DNA of 64,000 nt from Tabrizicola_A sp965284335. GTDB lineage: Bacteria > Pseudomonadota > Alphaproteobacteria > Rhodobacterales > Rhodobacteraceae. Shown piece after piece: positions 25,185 to 32,955 of the stretch. Position 1 is the stretch's first letter. Every line of letters starts with the position of its first letter. A model generated the notes under the pieces. The model was given only the letters and a program-made list of their open reading frames with translations. It did not search any database and was not told the DNA's origin. Position numbers and translations under genes: made by a program. The stretch lies in the NCBI RefSeq assembly GCF_965284335.1, contig NZ_OZ260076.1. One strand, written 5' to 3'.

Positions 25185-25211
25185 TTTGAACCGGTTTTCT
25201 GGCGTCAGGCG

Positions 25212-25249
25212 CCGGGGGCTGTCTGCCCCCGGACCCCCGAGGATATTTG
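25212..25249 (-). repeat. palindromic CAAATATCC element between argD and argF
   Basis: Reverse-strand copy of the 38-bp element that also lies inside xdhA (37 of 38 bases the same). It begins CAAATATCCTCGGGGG and ends with the CCGGGGGC-AGACA-GCCCCCGG hairpin, preceded by CTTCATCTGTTCA. It lies within an operon-like gap, so the hairpin will be transcribed between argD and argF. Confidence 0.85.
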
Positions 25250-25320
25250 TGAACAGATGAAGTCAGGGGCAGTTCACAGTCGTCGGCGGCTGCGGTGGGT
25301 GGTCTCGATGGCGGCGTGCA

Positions 25321-26490
25321 TCAGGCCTCCAAGGCGCAGGCGGCGCGGTCAAGCCGGGAAAGCGCCTCGGCAATATCGGCGTCGGGAATGTTGAGGGCGG
25401 GCAGGATGCGGATGACATTGTCGGCGGCGGCCACCGTGAGGAGATGCTGGTCGTAGCCTGCCTTCACGACATCGGTGTTGGGGGCCACGCATTTCAGGCC
25501 GAGCATCAGGCCCTGGCCGCGCACCGCCTGAAACACTTTTGGGTGGCGGGCGACGAGGGATTCGAGGCCTTGAGCAAAGAGGCCGCCCTTGCGGTTGACC
25601 TCGGCCAGAAAGGCGTCATCCGAGACGAGTTCCAGCACCTTGGCGCCGACCGCGCAGCCCAGGGGGTTGCCGCCATAGGTGGAGCCGTGGGTGCCTGCGA
25701 CCATGCCGGAGGCGGCGTTTTCGGTGGCCAGCACCGCGCCCAAGGGGAAGCCGCCGCCGATGCCCTTGGCCACCATCATGATATCCGGCGCGACGCCCGC
25801 CCATTCATGGGCGAAAAGCCGGCCGGTGCGGCCGACACCGCATTGCACCTCGTCAAAGATCAAAAGCGCGCCGTGCTGGTCGCAAAGGTCGCGCAGGCCC
25901 TTGAGGCAGGCGTCGGGCAGCGTGCGGATGCCGCCCTCGCCTTGGATGGGTTCAAGGATCACCGCGCAGGTCTGATCGGTGATGGCGGCTTTCAGCGCCT
26001 CATGGTCGCCGAAGGGCAATTGGCGAAAGCCCGGCATCAGGGGGCCGTAGCCCTTGGTCATCTTTTCCGAGCCCGCCGCCGCGATGGCGCCGGTGGAGCG
26101 GCCGTGGAAGGCGCCCTCAAAGGCGATGATCTCGGCCCGGGGGGCGCCTTTGTCGTAGTGGTATTTGCGGGCCATCTTGATGGCAAGCTCGGCGGTTTCG
26201 GTGCCGGAATTGGTGAAAAACACCGTATCGGCAAAGGTCTTGTCCACCAGCGCCTGCGCCAGCGCCTCTTGTTCGGGGATGCGGTAGACGTTGGAGACAT
26301 GCCAGAGCTTTTGCGCCTGTTCGGTCAGCGTCTGCACGAGTGCGGGGTGAGCATGGCCCAGCGCATTCACCGCAATGCCTGCGCCGAGATCAAGGTATCG
26401 GCTGCCATCTTCCGCAGTCAGCCAAGACCCGGCACCCGAGACAAAGGCCATGGGCGCGCGGTTATAGGTGGGCAGAACGGCAGAGATCAT
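25321..26490 (-). CDS. argD: acetylornithine aminotransferase
   Basis: PLP enzyme forming N-acetylornithine in arginine synthesis, 389 residues, class III aminotransferase. Seen: DLGAGIAVNALGHAHP near residue 30, FFTNSGTETAELAIK near 95, LLIFDEVQCGVGRTG near 210 with the PLP-contacting Asp, and MMVAKGIGGGFPLGA near 240 with the Schiff-base lysine. Threonine in GTHGSTYGGNPLG follows near 270. Located just upstream of argF on the same strand. Some relatives also act as succinyldiaminopimelate aminotransferase. Confidence 0.95.
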   Translation of the reverse strand: MISAVLPTYNRAPMAFVSGAGSWLTAEDGSRYLDLGAGIAVNALGHAHPALVQTLTEQAQKLWHVSNVYRIPEQEALAQALVDKTFADTVFFTNSGTETAELAIKMARKYHYDKGAPRAEIIAFEGAFHGRSTGAIAAAGSEKMTKGYGPLMPGFRQLPFGDHEALKAAITDQTCAVILEPIQGEGGIRTLPDACLKGLRDLCDQHGALLIFDEVQCGVGRTGRLFAHEWAGVAPDIMMVAKGIGGGFPLGAVLATENAASGMVAGTHGSTYGGNPLGCAVGAKVLELVSDDAFLAEVNRKGGLFAQGLESLVARHPKVFQAVRGQGLMLGLKCVAPNTDVVKAGYDQHLLTVAAADNVIRILPALNIPDADIAEALSRLDRAACALEA

Positions 26491-26762
26491 GAGTCATATC
26501 CTTGTGCGAAGGCCAAGAAGTGCCAAGGCCGGGGCGAAACGTCAATGCAGGAAGGGCAGGATGTGGCGGGGGTCGGTGGGACCGGGCCACGGCGGATCGG
26601 GCGCTTACGCGAGGCTGCGTCGGCGTCGGGGCAGGTGCGAGGGGCAGCCATATGCGATCATGCGGCTGGCTTTAGGGCAAAACGCGGCGGTTGCAAAGGG
26701 ATTTGTCGGCTGTGCCACGTTGGGCGCACCAAGATGGGGGCACCAAGATGGCGGCGCGCCGA

Positions 26763-27587
26763 TCAGATGAAAGGCAGACCCGCCAAAGCCCGCACAAAGC
26801 TGACCCCCGTCAGCGCCGCATAGCCAAGCGCCCCGGCCCAAACCAAAGCGCGCGCAAGCAAGGGATGCTGAAAGCCCATCGCCACCAGGCCCAAAAGCGG
26901 CAGCACATGCAGCGCATGGCTGGCCAGAAAATGCGCGATCCTGAGATCGCCCACCTCGCGCGACCAGCCAAAGATGGGTACCACCGATCCTGTCAGCGCC
27001 TCCCCAACCAAAGGACCGGGCATCGCCGCAAGCGTGCCTGCAACCGGCAAGGTCAAGCCAAAGGTCAAACACAGCCCCAAAGCCAAAGACAGGCGCAAAG
27101 GCTCGGGCAAGTCGCTGTCACGCGCGGTCCAAAACGACAATCCCATGAACAGGCTGCCAAGGATCAAGATCACCGCCACGCCCCCCATCAAGAGATAGAG
27201 CGCATGCATCACCGGATGGCTGTTGTAATGCGACGGGGTGGCAAACATCGCCGATCCGCCGATCCACAGCAGCTCTACCAAGGTGGCAAGCGTCAGAGCC
27301 AGACCGATCCGGCGCAAGCGGCGCTGCGTGCGGGCATCTTGCGGCAACAGGCTGGCATAGACCGCCAGTGTGACAAGATAAATCGCCAGCGCGATCTGGA
27401 ATCTGACGGGCTTTAGCCAGACATTTTCGCCCCGCAGCACGCGCTCATCCAACCAAAGCGCAGGCAGCGTCAGCAAAAGCGACAAGATCACCGCCACCGC
27501 GATGCGCAAAAGTGCGTCATCCACCCCAAGGCTGATCCCCGGCGTCCTTGGCAAGACGCGGGTCAATCCCAGCCGCGCCTCAACCAT
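26763..27587 (-). CDS. multi-pass membrane protein of unknown function
   Basis: 274 residues from the ATG at 27587 (MVEARLGLTRVLPRTPG), which overlaps the upstream gene's stop by eight bases. About seven hydrophobic segments, for example ILSLLLTLPALWL, IALAIYLVTLAVYASLL, LYLLMGGVAVILILGSLFMGL and HVLPLLGLVAMGFQHPLL. Short polar motifs WLKPVRFQ and SHALHVLPL may be functional. No family is recognised with confidence. Translationally coupled to the ABA4-like membrane protein and probably co-regulated with it by the divergent TetR protein. Confidence 0.7.
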   Translation of the reverse strand: MVEARLGLTRVLPRTPGISLGVDDALLRIAVAVILSLLLTLPALWLDERVLRGENVWLKPVRFQIALAIYLVTLAVYASLLPQDARTQRRLRRIGLALTLATLVELLWIGGSAMFATPSHYNSHPVMHALYLLMGGVAVILILGSLFMGLSFWTARDSDLPEPLRLSLALGLCLTFGLTLPVAGTLAAMPGPLVGEALTGSVVPIFGWSREVGDLRIAHFLASHALHVLPLLGLVAMGFQHPLLARALVWAGALGYAALTGVSFVRALAGLPFI

Positions 27588-28026
27588 GGCGGCGCGCCCC
27601 CTCGGGTGCGGGAATGCCACGACGCAACAGCTTTAGCCCCACATAGGCCAAAAACCCCGCCGGGCCGAAGGCAAAGACAAAGGGCAGGATCGGCAGCACA
27701 TGCCAATGGGCAAAGCCCTGCACTCGGGCATCGCGCAGCATCCATGCCCCAATGAAAAGATCAAAGGCGAGGTAATGCAGCCAGCCCGCCAGCGCCACAT
27801 CGGCATCGGTGAACAGCGACTGCACATCGGCCAAAGACTGAAACCCGCCCGGCGCATCGGCGAAATGCACCAGCATCACCACCGCATAGCCCAGCGAGAG
27901 GATGGCAGGCAGGAACCAGCCGACAAGAAGATCAACCGCCCGCGGTGCAAGCGGCGCAAAGGCCAGCGCGATCCAGCCAATAAGTGCCAGTGGATTGGCA
28001 ATCGCAAACAGGGTTTGTGAGGTCAA
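27580..28026 (-). CDS. ABA4-like (DUF4281) membrane protein
   Basis: 148 residues, four hydrophobic segments: LFAIANPLALIGWIALAF at the start, LLVGWFLPAILSLGYAVVML, LAGWLHYLAFDLFIGAWML and ILPFVFAFGPAGFLAYVGL. The GWLHYLAFDLFIG motif and length match the ABA4-like family, related to the plant protein needed for neoxanthin formation; the bacterial role is unknown. The start is TTG at 28026: a stop codon precedes it in frame and GGAG lies at good spacing upstream. Divergent from a TetR regulator with repeats between. Confidence 0.8.
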   Translation of the reverse strand: MTSQTLFAIANPLALIGWIALAFAPLAPRAVDLLVGWFLPAILSLGYAVVMLVHFADAPGGFQSLADVQSLFTDADVALAGWLHYLAFDLFIGAWMLRDARVQGFAHWHVLPILPFVFAFGPAGFLAYVGLKLLRRGIPAPEGARRHG

Positions 28027-28053
28027 TCACATCTCCAACATTTACTTTGAACA

Positions 28054-28108
28054 AATCTTTCCACTGGCAAGATTGAGGGTGCCTTGCAATCTTTCCGCTG
28101 TCAAGTTA
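28054..28108. promoter_or_regulatory. paired 21-bp repeats, candidate TetR operators
   Basis: Two related 21-bp sequences 34 bp apart: AATCTT-TCCACTGGC-AAGATT (28054-28074, perfect six-base arms) and AATCTT-TCCGCTGTC-AAGTTA (28088-28108). They lie in the 104-bp divergent region between the ABA4-like gene and tetR. Position and spacing fit autoregulation and control of the membrane-protein pair. Confidence 0.6.
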
Positions 28109-28130
28109 TGATTTTTCCAAACAATATCGA

Positions 28131-28769
28131 ATGCTTATCATGGCAAAGCCTGCAAAAGCCTCCAGCTACCACCACGGCGACCTGCGCCGCGCGATTCTCG
28201 ATGCCGGTGAGGCCGAGTTAACCGAGCGCGGGCTTGCGGGCTTTTCGCTGCGCCGGGTGGCGGCACGGGTGGGGGTCAGCCATGCCGCGCCCGCGCATCA
28301 TTTCGGCGATACGGCAGGCATGATCGCAGCACTTGCCGAACGCGGCTTTCGCCGCCTTTTGGCCTGCATGGAGGCCCGTCAGGCCGAGGCAGCACCCACG
28401 CCCTATGAGCGGCTGATGGGCTCAGGCATGGGCTATCTCGACTTTGCCTTCGGCCATCCGGCGCTGTTTCGGCTGGTCTTTGGCCTGCCGAACGCGCCAA
28501 AGCCACAGACTGATCTGGCCGAGGCGGCGGATGCGGCTTTCCTGCATCTGGCCCGGGCGGTGGCGGCCTTGCAAGATGCCGACCCCCTCGCCCATCCCGG
28601 CGCGCAGGAAGAGGTGCTGGCCTGCTGGACGCGGGTGCATGGCTTGGCCGAACTTGCCCTGTCCGGCTATATCCCGCTGCCGACCGATGACCCGCAAAGC
28701 CCCGAGGCGCGGGCCGCGCGGGATGGGCTGTTCCGTCGCCTCTTCGAAGTGCGGCTGTCGCCGGGCTAA
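28131..28769 (+). CDS. TetR/AcrR family transcriptional regulator
   Basis: 212 residues. N-terminal TetR helix-turn-helix: YHHGDLRRAILDAGE near 13, then SLRRVAARVGVSHAAPAHHF near 45-64. The C-terminal half resembles the WHG-type ligand domain (TetR_C_33), with a THGLAELALSGYIP-like segment WTRVHGLAELALSG near 170. Start taken at 28131; an ATG three codons later is equally possible and no clear ribosome site decides. Divergent from two membrane proteins with paired repeats in between, so it probably regulates them and itself. Ligand unknown. Confidence 0.88.
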   Translation: MLIMAKPAKASSYHHGDLRRAILDAGEAELTERGLAGFSLRRVAARVGVSHAAPAHHFGDTAGMIAALAERGFRRLLACMEARQAEAAPTPYERLMGSGMGYLDFAFGHPALFRLVFGLPNAPKPQTDLAEAADAAFLHLARAVAALQDADPLAHPGAQEEVLACWTRVHGLAELALSGYIPLPTDDPQSPEARAARDGLFRRLFEVRLSPG

Positions 28770-28775
28770 GCCGGA

Positions 28776-30116
28776 TCAGCCCGCCAGCCGCCGGGCCAGA
28801 CGGTTCTGCCGCTCGATCACCCGGGGCAGATCCAGCGTCACCATCTGCCCGCCCCGCACCACCGGACGCCCCTCGACAAAGAGGTCGCGCACACGGCTGG
28901 GCCCGCAGAGGATCAGGCTGGCCACCGGGTCCCATGACCCGGCCGCCTCGATCCCCGAGACATCCCAGATCGCCAGATCGGCGCGCTTGCCCGGCTCAAG
29001 CGACCCGCAATCATGCCGCCCCAAGACCTGCGCGCCGCCCAGTGTGGCAATCTCCAAAGCCTCGCGCGCGCTCATCGCATCGGCGCCCCGCGTGACGCGC
29101 TGGAGGAGCATCGACTGCCGCGCCTCGAGCATCAGATTGCCCGCGTCATTGCTGGCCGAACCATCGACCCCAAGCCCCAGCTTCACCCCTGCATCGCGCA
29201 TCGCCCGCACCGGGGCCACGCCCGAGCCAAGGCGGCAGTTGGAACAGGGGCAATGCGCCACCCCGGTGCCGGAGCGGGCAAAAAGATCAATCTCGCGGCC
29301 ATCAAGTTTCACGCAATGGGCATGCCAAACATCCGCGCCCGTCCAGCCCAGATCCTCGGCATACTGGCCGGGGCGGCAGCCGAACTTGGCCAGCGAATAG
29401 GCGATATCCTCATCGTTTTCCGCCAGATGGGTGTGCAGCATCACGCCCTTGTCGCGCGCCAGAATGGCCGCCTCACGCATCAGATCGCGGCTCACGGAAA
29501 ACGGCGAACAAGGCGCAAGCCCCACCCGCACCATCGCACCCTCGGCCGGGTTATGGTGGGCGTCCAACACGCGGATGCAGTCCTCAAGGATCGCCGCCTC
29601 GCGCTCAACCAGACTGTCAGGCGGCAGACCGCCATCGCTGACCCCGATGCTCATCGCCCCGCGCGTGGGGTGAAAGCGCAAGCCCACCTCGCGCGCCGCC
29701 GCAATGGTGTCATCCAGCCGCGACCCGTTGGGGAAGAGATACAGATGATCCGAGGTCAGCGTGCAGCCCGACAGCGCCAATTCCGCCAACCCCACCTGCG
29801 CAGAGACAAACATCTCCTCGGGGCCAAACTGCGCCCAGATCGGGTAAAGCGTCTTCAGCCAGCCGAACAACAGCGCATCCTGCCCGCCCGGCACCGCCCG
29901 CGTCAGGGTCTGATACAAATGGTGATGGGTGTTCACCAACCCCGGCGTCACAACACAGCCCTTGGCCACCACCACCTCGGCCCCCGGCGCCTGCAACGCC
30001 CGGCCGACCGCGGCAATCACCCCGCCGCGGATCAGCACATCGCCCCCGGCAATCTCTTCGCGCCCCCCGTTCATGGTGACAACGGCATCGGCCTCTTTGA
30101 TCAAGATTTCAGACAT
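28776..30116 (-). CDS. 8-oxoguanine deaminase-like amidohydrolase
   Basis: 446 residues from the ATG at 30116. Metal-dependent amidohydrolase of the AtzB/TrzN/8-oxoguanine deaminase group. Metal ligands: His in VNTHHHLYQTLTRAVPGG near residue 63, VMLHTHLAEND near 210, DVWHAHCVKL near 245, and the Asp in LGVDGSASNDAG near 315. The NTHHHLYQTLTR and PGGQDALLFGWLKTLYP pattern matches enzymes shown to deaminate 8-oxoguanine to urate. This fits the purine theme of the xdh operon, though they are 17 kb apart. An unusual stem-loop covers the leader (30120-30156). Hydroxyatrazine-type substrates are an alternative. Confidence 0.85.
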   Translation of the reverse strand: MSEILIKEADAVVTMNGGREEIAGGDVLIRGGVIAAVGRALQAPGAEVVVAKGCVVTPGLVNTHHHLYQTLTRAVPGGQDALLFGWLKTLYPIWAQFGPEEMFVSAQVGLAELALSGCTLTSDHLYLFPNGSRLDDTIAAAREVGLRFHPTRGAMSIGVSDGGLPPDSLVEREAAILEDCIRVLDAHHNPAEGAMVRVGLAPCSPFSVSRDLMREAAILARDKGVMLHTHLAENDEDIAYSLAKFGCRPGQYAEDLGWTGADVWHAHCVKLDGREIDLFARSGTGVAHCPCSNCRLGSGVAPVRAMRDAGVKLGLGVDGSASNDAGNLMLEARQSMLLQRVTRGADAMSAREALEIATLGGAQVLGRHDCGSLEPGKRADLAIWDVSGIEAAGSWDPVASLILCGPSRVRDLFVEGRPVVRGGQMVTLDLPRVIERQNRLARRLAG

Positions 30117-30119
30117 CAA

Positions 30120-30156
30120 GGTTCCCTTTGTGCCACCCCTTCGGTGGATCGGAACC
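30120..30156 (-). promoter_or_regulatory. leader stem-loop over the ribosome site of the amidohydrolase gene
   Basis: Read on the minus strand, GGTTCC pairs with GGAACC and an inner CCACC pairs with GGTGG around a five-base loop. The right arm carries the only Shine-Dalgarno-like bases (AAAGGGAA) about 8 bases before the ATG, so folding would hide the ribosome site. A translational switch is possible; no known riboswitch class is recognised. Confidence 0.5.
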
Positions 30157-30334
30157 GTGGTGCGCGACAGAAGGGGGGAAGGACTCAGGCACCCGAAATC
30201 CTAACTTATCGGCAGACAATCCCGCCGCCAAGCCCTTCAACGTGGCTTAAATATCCAAATTCCCCGGCAAGCCACGGGCTGAACAGCGGCCAATCCCGCC
30301 CAAACGAAGAAAAGCGCGCAGCGCGCCCGATGAG

Positions 30335-31135
30335 TTAGGCCCGCAACAGCGCCAAAGCCTCGGCATGGATTTCGCGGTTGGCAGCCGCCAAGATCTGCCC
30401 GCCCTGCGGGGCCGGGCGGCCCTGCCAATCGGTGACGATGCCGCCCGCCGCCTCGATCACGGCGATGGGCGCCTGCACATCATAGGCCTGCAAACCCGCC
30501 TCAATCACCAAATCAATCTGCCCCGCCGCAATCAGCGCATAGGCATAGCAATCGGTGCCATAGCGCACGAGCTTGGCCTTTGCGGCCACCCGGCGAAAGG
30601 CGGCGCCCTCCTCCGCCGTGCCGACCTCGGGGAAGGTGGTCATCACAATGGCCTCGGCCAGCGGACGGGGCGCGCGCGCCTTCAGCGGGGCCCGGCCCAT
30701 AGGGCCGTTCACCTCGGCCCGGCCAAGGCCTCCCTCAAACCGCTCGCCGATATAGGGTTGGTCGATGATGCCATAGACCGGACCTTCGGCATCGCTGACC
30801 GCGACCAAAACCCCCCAGGTCGGCGTGCCGCAGAGATAGCTGCGCGTGCCGTCGATGGGGTCCAGAACCCAAGTCAGCCCGCTGGTGCCGGGCTTGGCGC
30901 CATATTCCTCGCCCAAAATGGCATCCTGCGGGCGGCGCGCGGCCAAGATCTCGCGCATCCGCTCTTCCGACAGCCGGTCGGCCACGGTGACCGGATCAAA
31001 GCGCTGGGTTTCTTTATTATCCGCCGTCAGGCCGGGGGTGCGAAAATGCAAAAGCGTGGCCTTGCGCGCGGCATCGGCCAAAGCATGGGCAGTGGCCACC
31101 AGATCTGCCGCCTCAGTTGCGCTTACTCTCGGCAT
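30335..31135 (-). CDS. hisN: histidinol-phosphatase (inositol monophosphatase family)
   Basis: 266 residues, IMPase superfamily. Motifs: Glu-Glu in LGEEYG near residue 75, VLDPIDGTRSY near 90 with the metal-binding Asp pair, and YDVQAPIAVIEAAGG near 217. The sequence resembles HisN, which removes phosphate from histidinol phosphate in histidine synthesis; inositol monophosphatase activity is the alternative. The gene stands alone on the minus strand. A bidirectional-looking hairpin at 31177-31213 separates it from the upstream XRE gene. Confidence 0.87.
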   Translation of the reverse strand: MPRVSATEAADLVATAHALADAARKATLLHFRTPGLTADNKETQRFDPVTVADRLSEERMREILAARRPQDAILGEEYGAKPGTSGLTWVLDPIDGTRSYLCGTPTWGVLVAVSDAEGPVYGIIDQPYIGERFEGGLGRAEVNGPMGRAPLKARAPRPLAEAIVMTTFPEVGTAEEGAAFRRVAAKAKLVRYGTDCYAYALIAAGQIDLVIEAGLQAYDVQAPIAVIEAAGGIVTDWQGRPAPQGGQILAAANREIHAEALALLRA

Positions 31136-31176
31136 CTTGGCCCCCTGATCTCAATCAGGCCCCGCACCAGATGTGC

Positions 31177-31213
31177 AAAGCCCCCAGTGCCGGGCTAGCG
31201 GCATGGGGGCTTT
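31177..31213 (-). terminator. terminator after the XRE regulator gene
   Basis: Long hairpin with AAAGCCCCC (left) and GGGGGCTTT (right) plus partly paired inner bases, bordered by T-rich sequence in both directions. It is 31 bp after the XRE stop and 41 bp before hisN on the minus strand. Confidence 0.7.
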
Positions 31214-31244
31214 TGGTCAAGCATTCGTCAGGTTTCAGCCCGGC

Positions 31245-31604
31245 TCAGGCCGCATCCGACAAGACGCGCGCCAGATCGAAAAGGCGGCGGCGCTGCGCTT
31301 CGGGGATCGCGTAATAGGACCGCACCAGTTCCAGCGCCTCTTTATCGGCCATCAGATCGGCACCCGGAGCCTTCGGAGTATCCCCCTCGGCCAGACCTTC
31401 GAAGAAAAACGCTATGGTCACACCCAGCGCATCGGCAATATCCCAAAGCCGCGAGGCAGAGACCCGGTTCATCCCAGTCTCATATTTCTGGATCTGTTGA
31501 AACTTGATGCCCACCTTGTCGGCCAGTTGCTGTTGGGTCATCGCGATCATCCAGCGGCGGTGGCGGATGCGCTTGCCCACATGGGCGTCAACAGGGTGCT
31601 TCAT
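31245..31604 (-). CDS. XRE-family transcriptional regulator
   Basis: 119 residues with one helix-turn-helix of the Cro/C1 type at about 11-66: RIRHRRWMIAMTQQQLADKV, then IQKYETGMNRVSASRLWDIA. The C-terminal 50 residues have LELVRSYYAIPEAQRRRLFDL, a short helical tail common in Rhodobacterales family members. Divergent from a quinone oxidoreductase across a 385-bp AT-rich gap that holds TTTGC/GCAAA dyads, the sort of site XRE proteins often bind. Target genes unknown. Confidence 0.9.
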   Translation of the reverse strand: MKHPVDAHVGKRIRHRRWMIAMTQQQLADKVGIKFQQIQKYETGMNRVSASRLWDIADALGVTIAFFFEGLAEGDTPKAPGADLMADKEALELVRSYYAIPEAQRRRLFDLARVLSDAA

Positions 31605-31989
31605 TCTTGGCTTCCTTTTTTCAGTCGGGACGAGGTACTGGCTACGACGTGCAGAGAACTACAAGCAAATTTCATGCCAAACTGCAGGGCAGATGCGGTT
31701 AACCATAAATTTTTGGTATCCCGTCCAAGACTTTGGGAAAACCTGTCCTTTTGGATATGTCCAATTATACAGATGAAGAACTTTAGTTTATACGCCACCC
31801 CCTTGCGCGCTATGAGTTTATAACTATCGAGAAACTCGCGCCTGAGGCGTATTCCATTCTGCATTGCAAAATGCAACGAATTGCGCCCCAATCTTTGCGT
31901 AATGCAAAACACTTCCGGTTGACGGCAGCAGACCAACCCCTAGCATGGCGCCAAACCAAGACTGAATCAGCGAAATGCGAGGTGGGGCG
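31605..31989. promoter_or_regulatory. 385-bp AT-rich divergent control region
   Basis: Gap between the XRE gene and the quinone oxidoreductase, clearly AT-richer than the rest of the window. It contains two dyads, TGCATT-GCAA-AATGCA (31860-31875) and TTTGC-GTAAT-GCAAA (31894-31908), with centres about 33 bp apart, near three helical turns. No convincing gene is seen; the 111-codon minus frame at 31601-31936 has poor codon use. Confidence 0.5.
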
Positions 31990-32955
31990 ATGAGAGGTTG
32001 GCGGCTGGACAGGCTGGGCGGTGCCTTTGCGCTGCAAGAGATTGACCAACCCGAACCCGGCCCCGGCGCGCTGCGCATCCGCGTCATGGCCGCTGCGCTG
32101 AACTTTGCCGATCTCTTGATGCGCGATGGCAAATATCAAGAAAAGCCCCCCCTGCCCTATACCCCCGGCATGGAGGTGGCAGGCGTGGTCGAGGCGCTGG
32201 GGCCGGACGTCAGCGGCCCGCCAATCGGCACCCGCGTTCTGGCCTTTGTCGATCATGGTGCCTTGGCTGAGCAGGCCATCGCCCCCGTCACCCGCGTTGT
32301 GGCGATCCCCGATGCCATGTCCTTTACTGATGCGGCAGCCTTTCCCGTGGCCTATGGCACCTCGCATCTGGCCTTGGACCACAAGGCGCGGCTGCAACCG
32401 GGGGAGACGCTCTTGGTGCTGGGCGCATCAGGCGGGGTTGGCCTGACGGCGGTGGAGATCGGCAAGCGGATGGGCGCGCACGTGATCGCCTGCGCCCGCG
32501 GGGCCGAAAAGCTGGCCATTGCCAAGGCCGCCGGGGCCGATGTGGTGATCGACAGCGACACGCCCGATCTGAAAGCCGCCTTCAAGGCGCTGGGCGGGGT
32601 CAATGTGGTTTATGACGCGGTGGGCGGCCCGGCCTTTGATGCAGCCCTGTCCGCCTGCCGTCCCGAGGGGCGGCTTTTGGCCATTGGCTTTGCCAGCGGA
32701 CAGGTGCCGCAGGTGGCGGCCAACCTGTTGCTTGTCAAGAACCTTTCAGTGATGGGCCTATACTGGAGCGGCTATCTGAAATTCGCGCCGCATCTCTTGA
32801 CGGGCAGTCTGGCAACCCTGCTCGGCTGGTATGCGGCGGGGGGCTTGCGCCCCCATATCAGCCACATCCTGCCCTTTGAGGCCCTGCCCGAGGCGCTGGA
32901 TCTGCTGCGCGAGCGCAAATCCACCGGCAAGATCGTGATCAAGGTTCAGGGCTGA
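31990..32955 (+). CDS. NADPH:quinone oxidoreductase family protein
   Basis: Zinc-independent medium-chain dehydrogenase/reductase, 321 residues. N-terminal catalytic domain with ALNFADLLMRDGKYQ near residue 40 and PYTPGMEVAGVVEALG near 58. The Rossmann domain has VLGASGGVGLTAVEIGKRMG near 143, the AxxGxxG pattern of quinone oxidoreductases that bind NADPH. No zinc-ligand cysteines are seen. The ATG at 31990 follows GAGGTGG; an ATG at 31975 is less well placed. The end overlaps the convergent LysR gene by 10 bp. Likely reduces quinones or enoyl substrates; exact substrate unknown. Confidence 0.88.
   Translation: MRGWRLDRLGGAFALQEIDQPEPGPGALRIRVMAAALNFADLLMRDGKYQEKPPLPYTPGMEVAGVVEALGPDVSGPPIGTRVLAFVDHGALAEQAIAPVTRVVAIPDAMSFTDAAAFPVAYGTSHLALDHKARLQPGETLLVLGASGGVGLTAVEIGKRMGAHVIACARGAEKLAIAKAAGADVVIDSDTPDLKAAFKALGGVNVVYDAVGGPAFDAALSACRPEGRLLAIGFASGQVPQVAANLLLVKNLSVMGLYWSGYLKFAPHLLTGSLATLLGWYAAGGLRPHISHILPFEALPEALDLLRERKSTGKIVIKVQG

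Noticed and set aside
26491..26762. Gap upstream of argD with twice-repeated GCACCAAGATGG
   Set aside because: Two short direct copies (near 26730 and 26741) in a low-complexity stretch; too short to call a repeat element or operator.
31601..31936. 111-codon minus-strand frame in the AT-rich gap
   Set aside because: Cysteine-rich, no ribosome site and base composition of a regulatory region; not conserved-looking.
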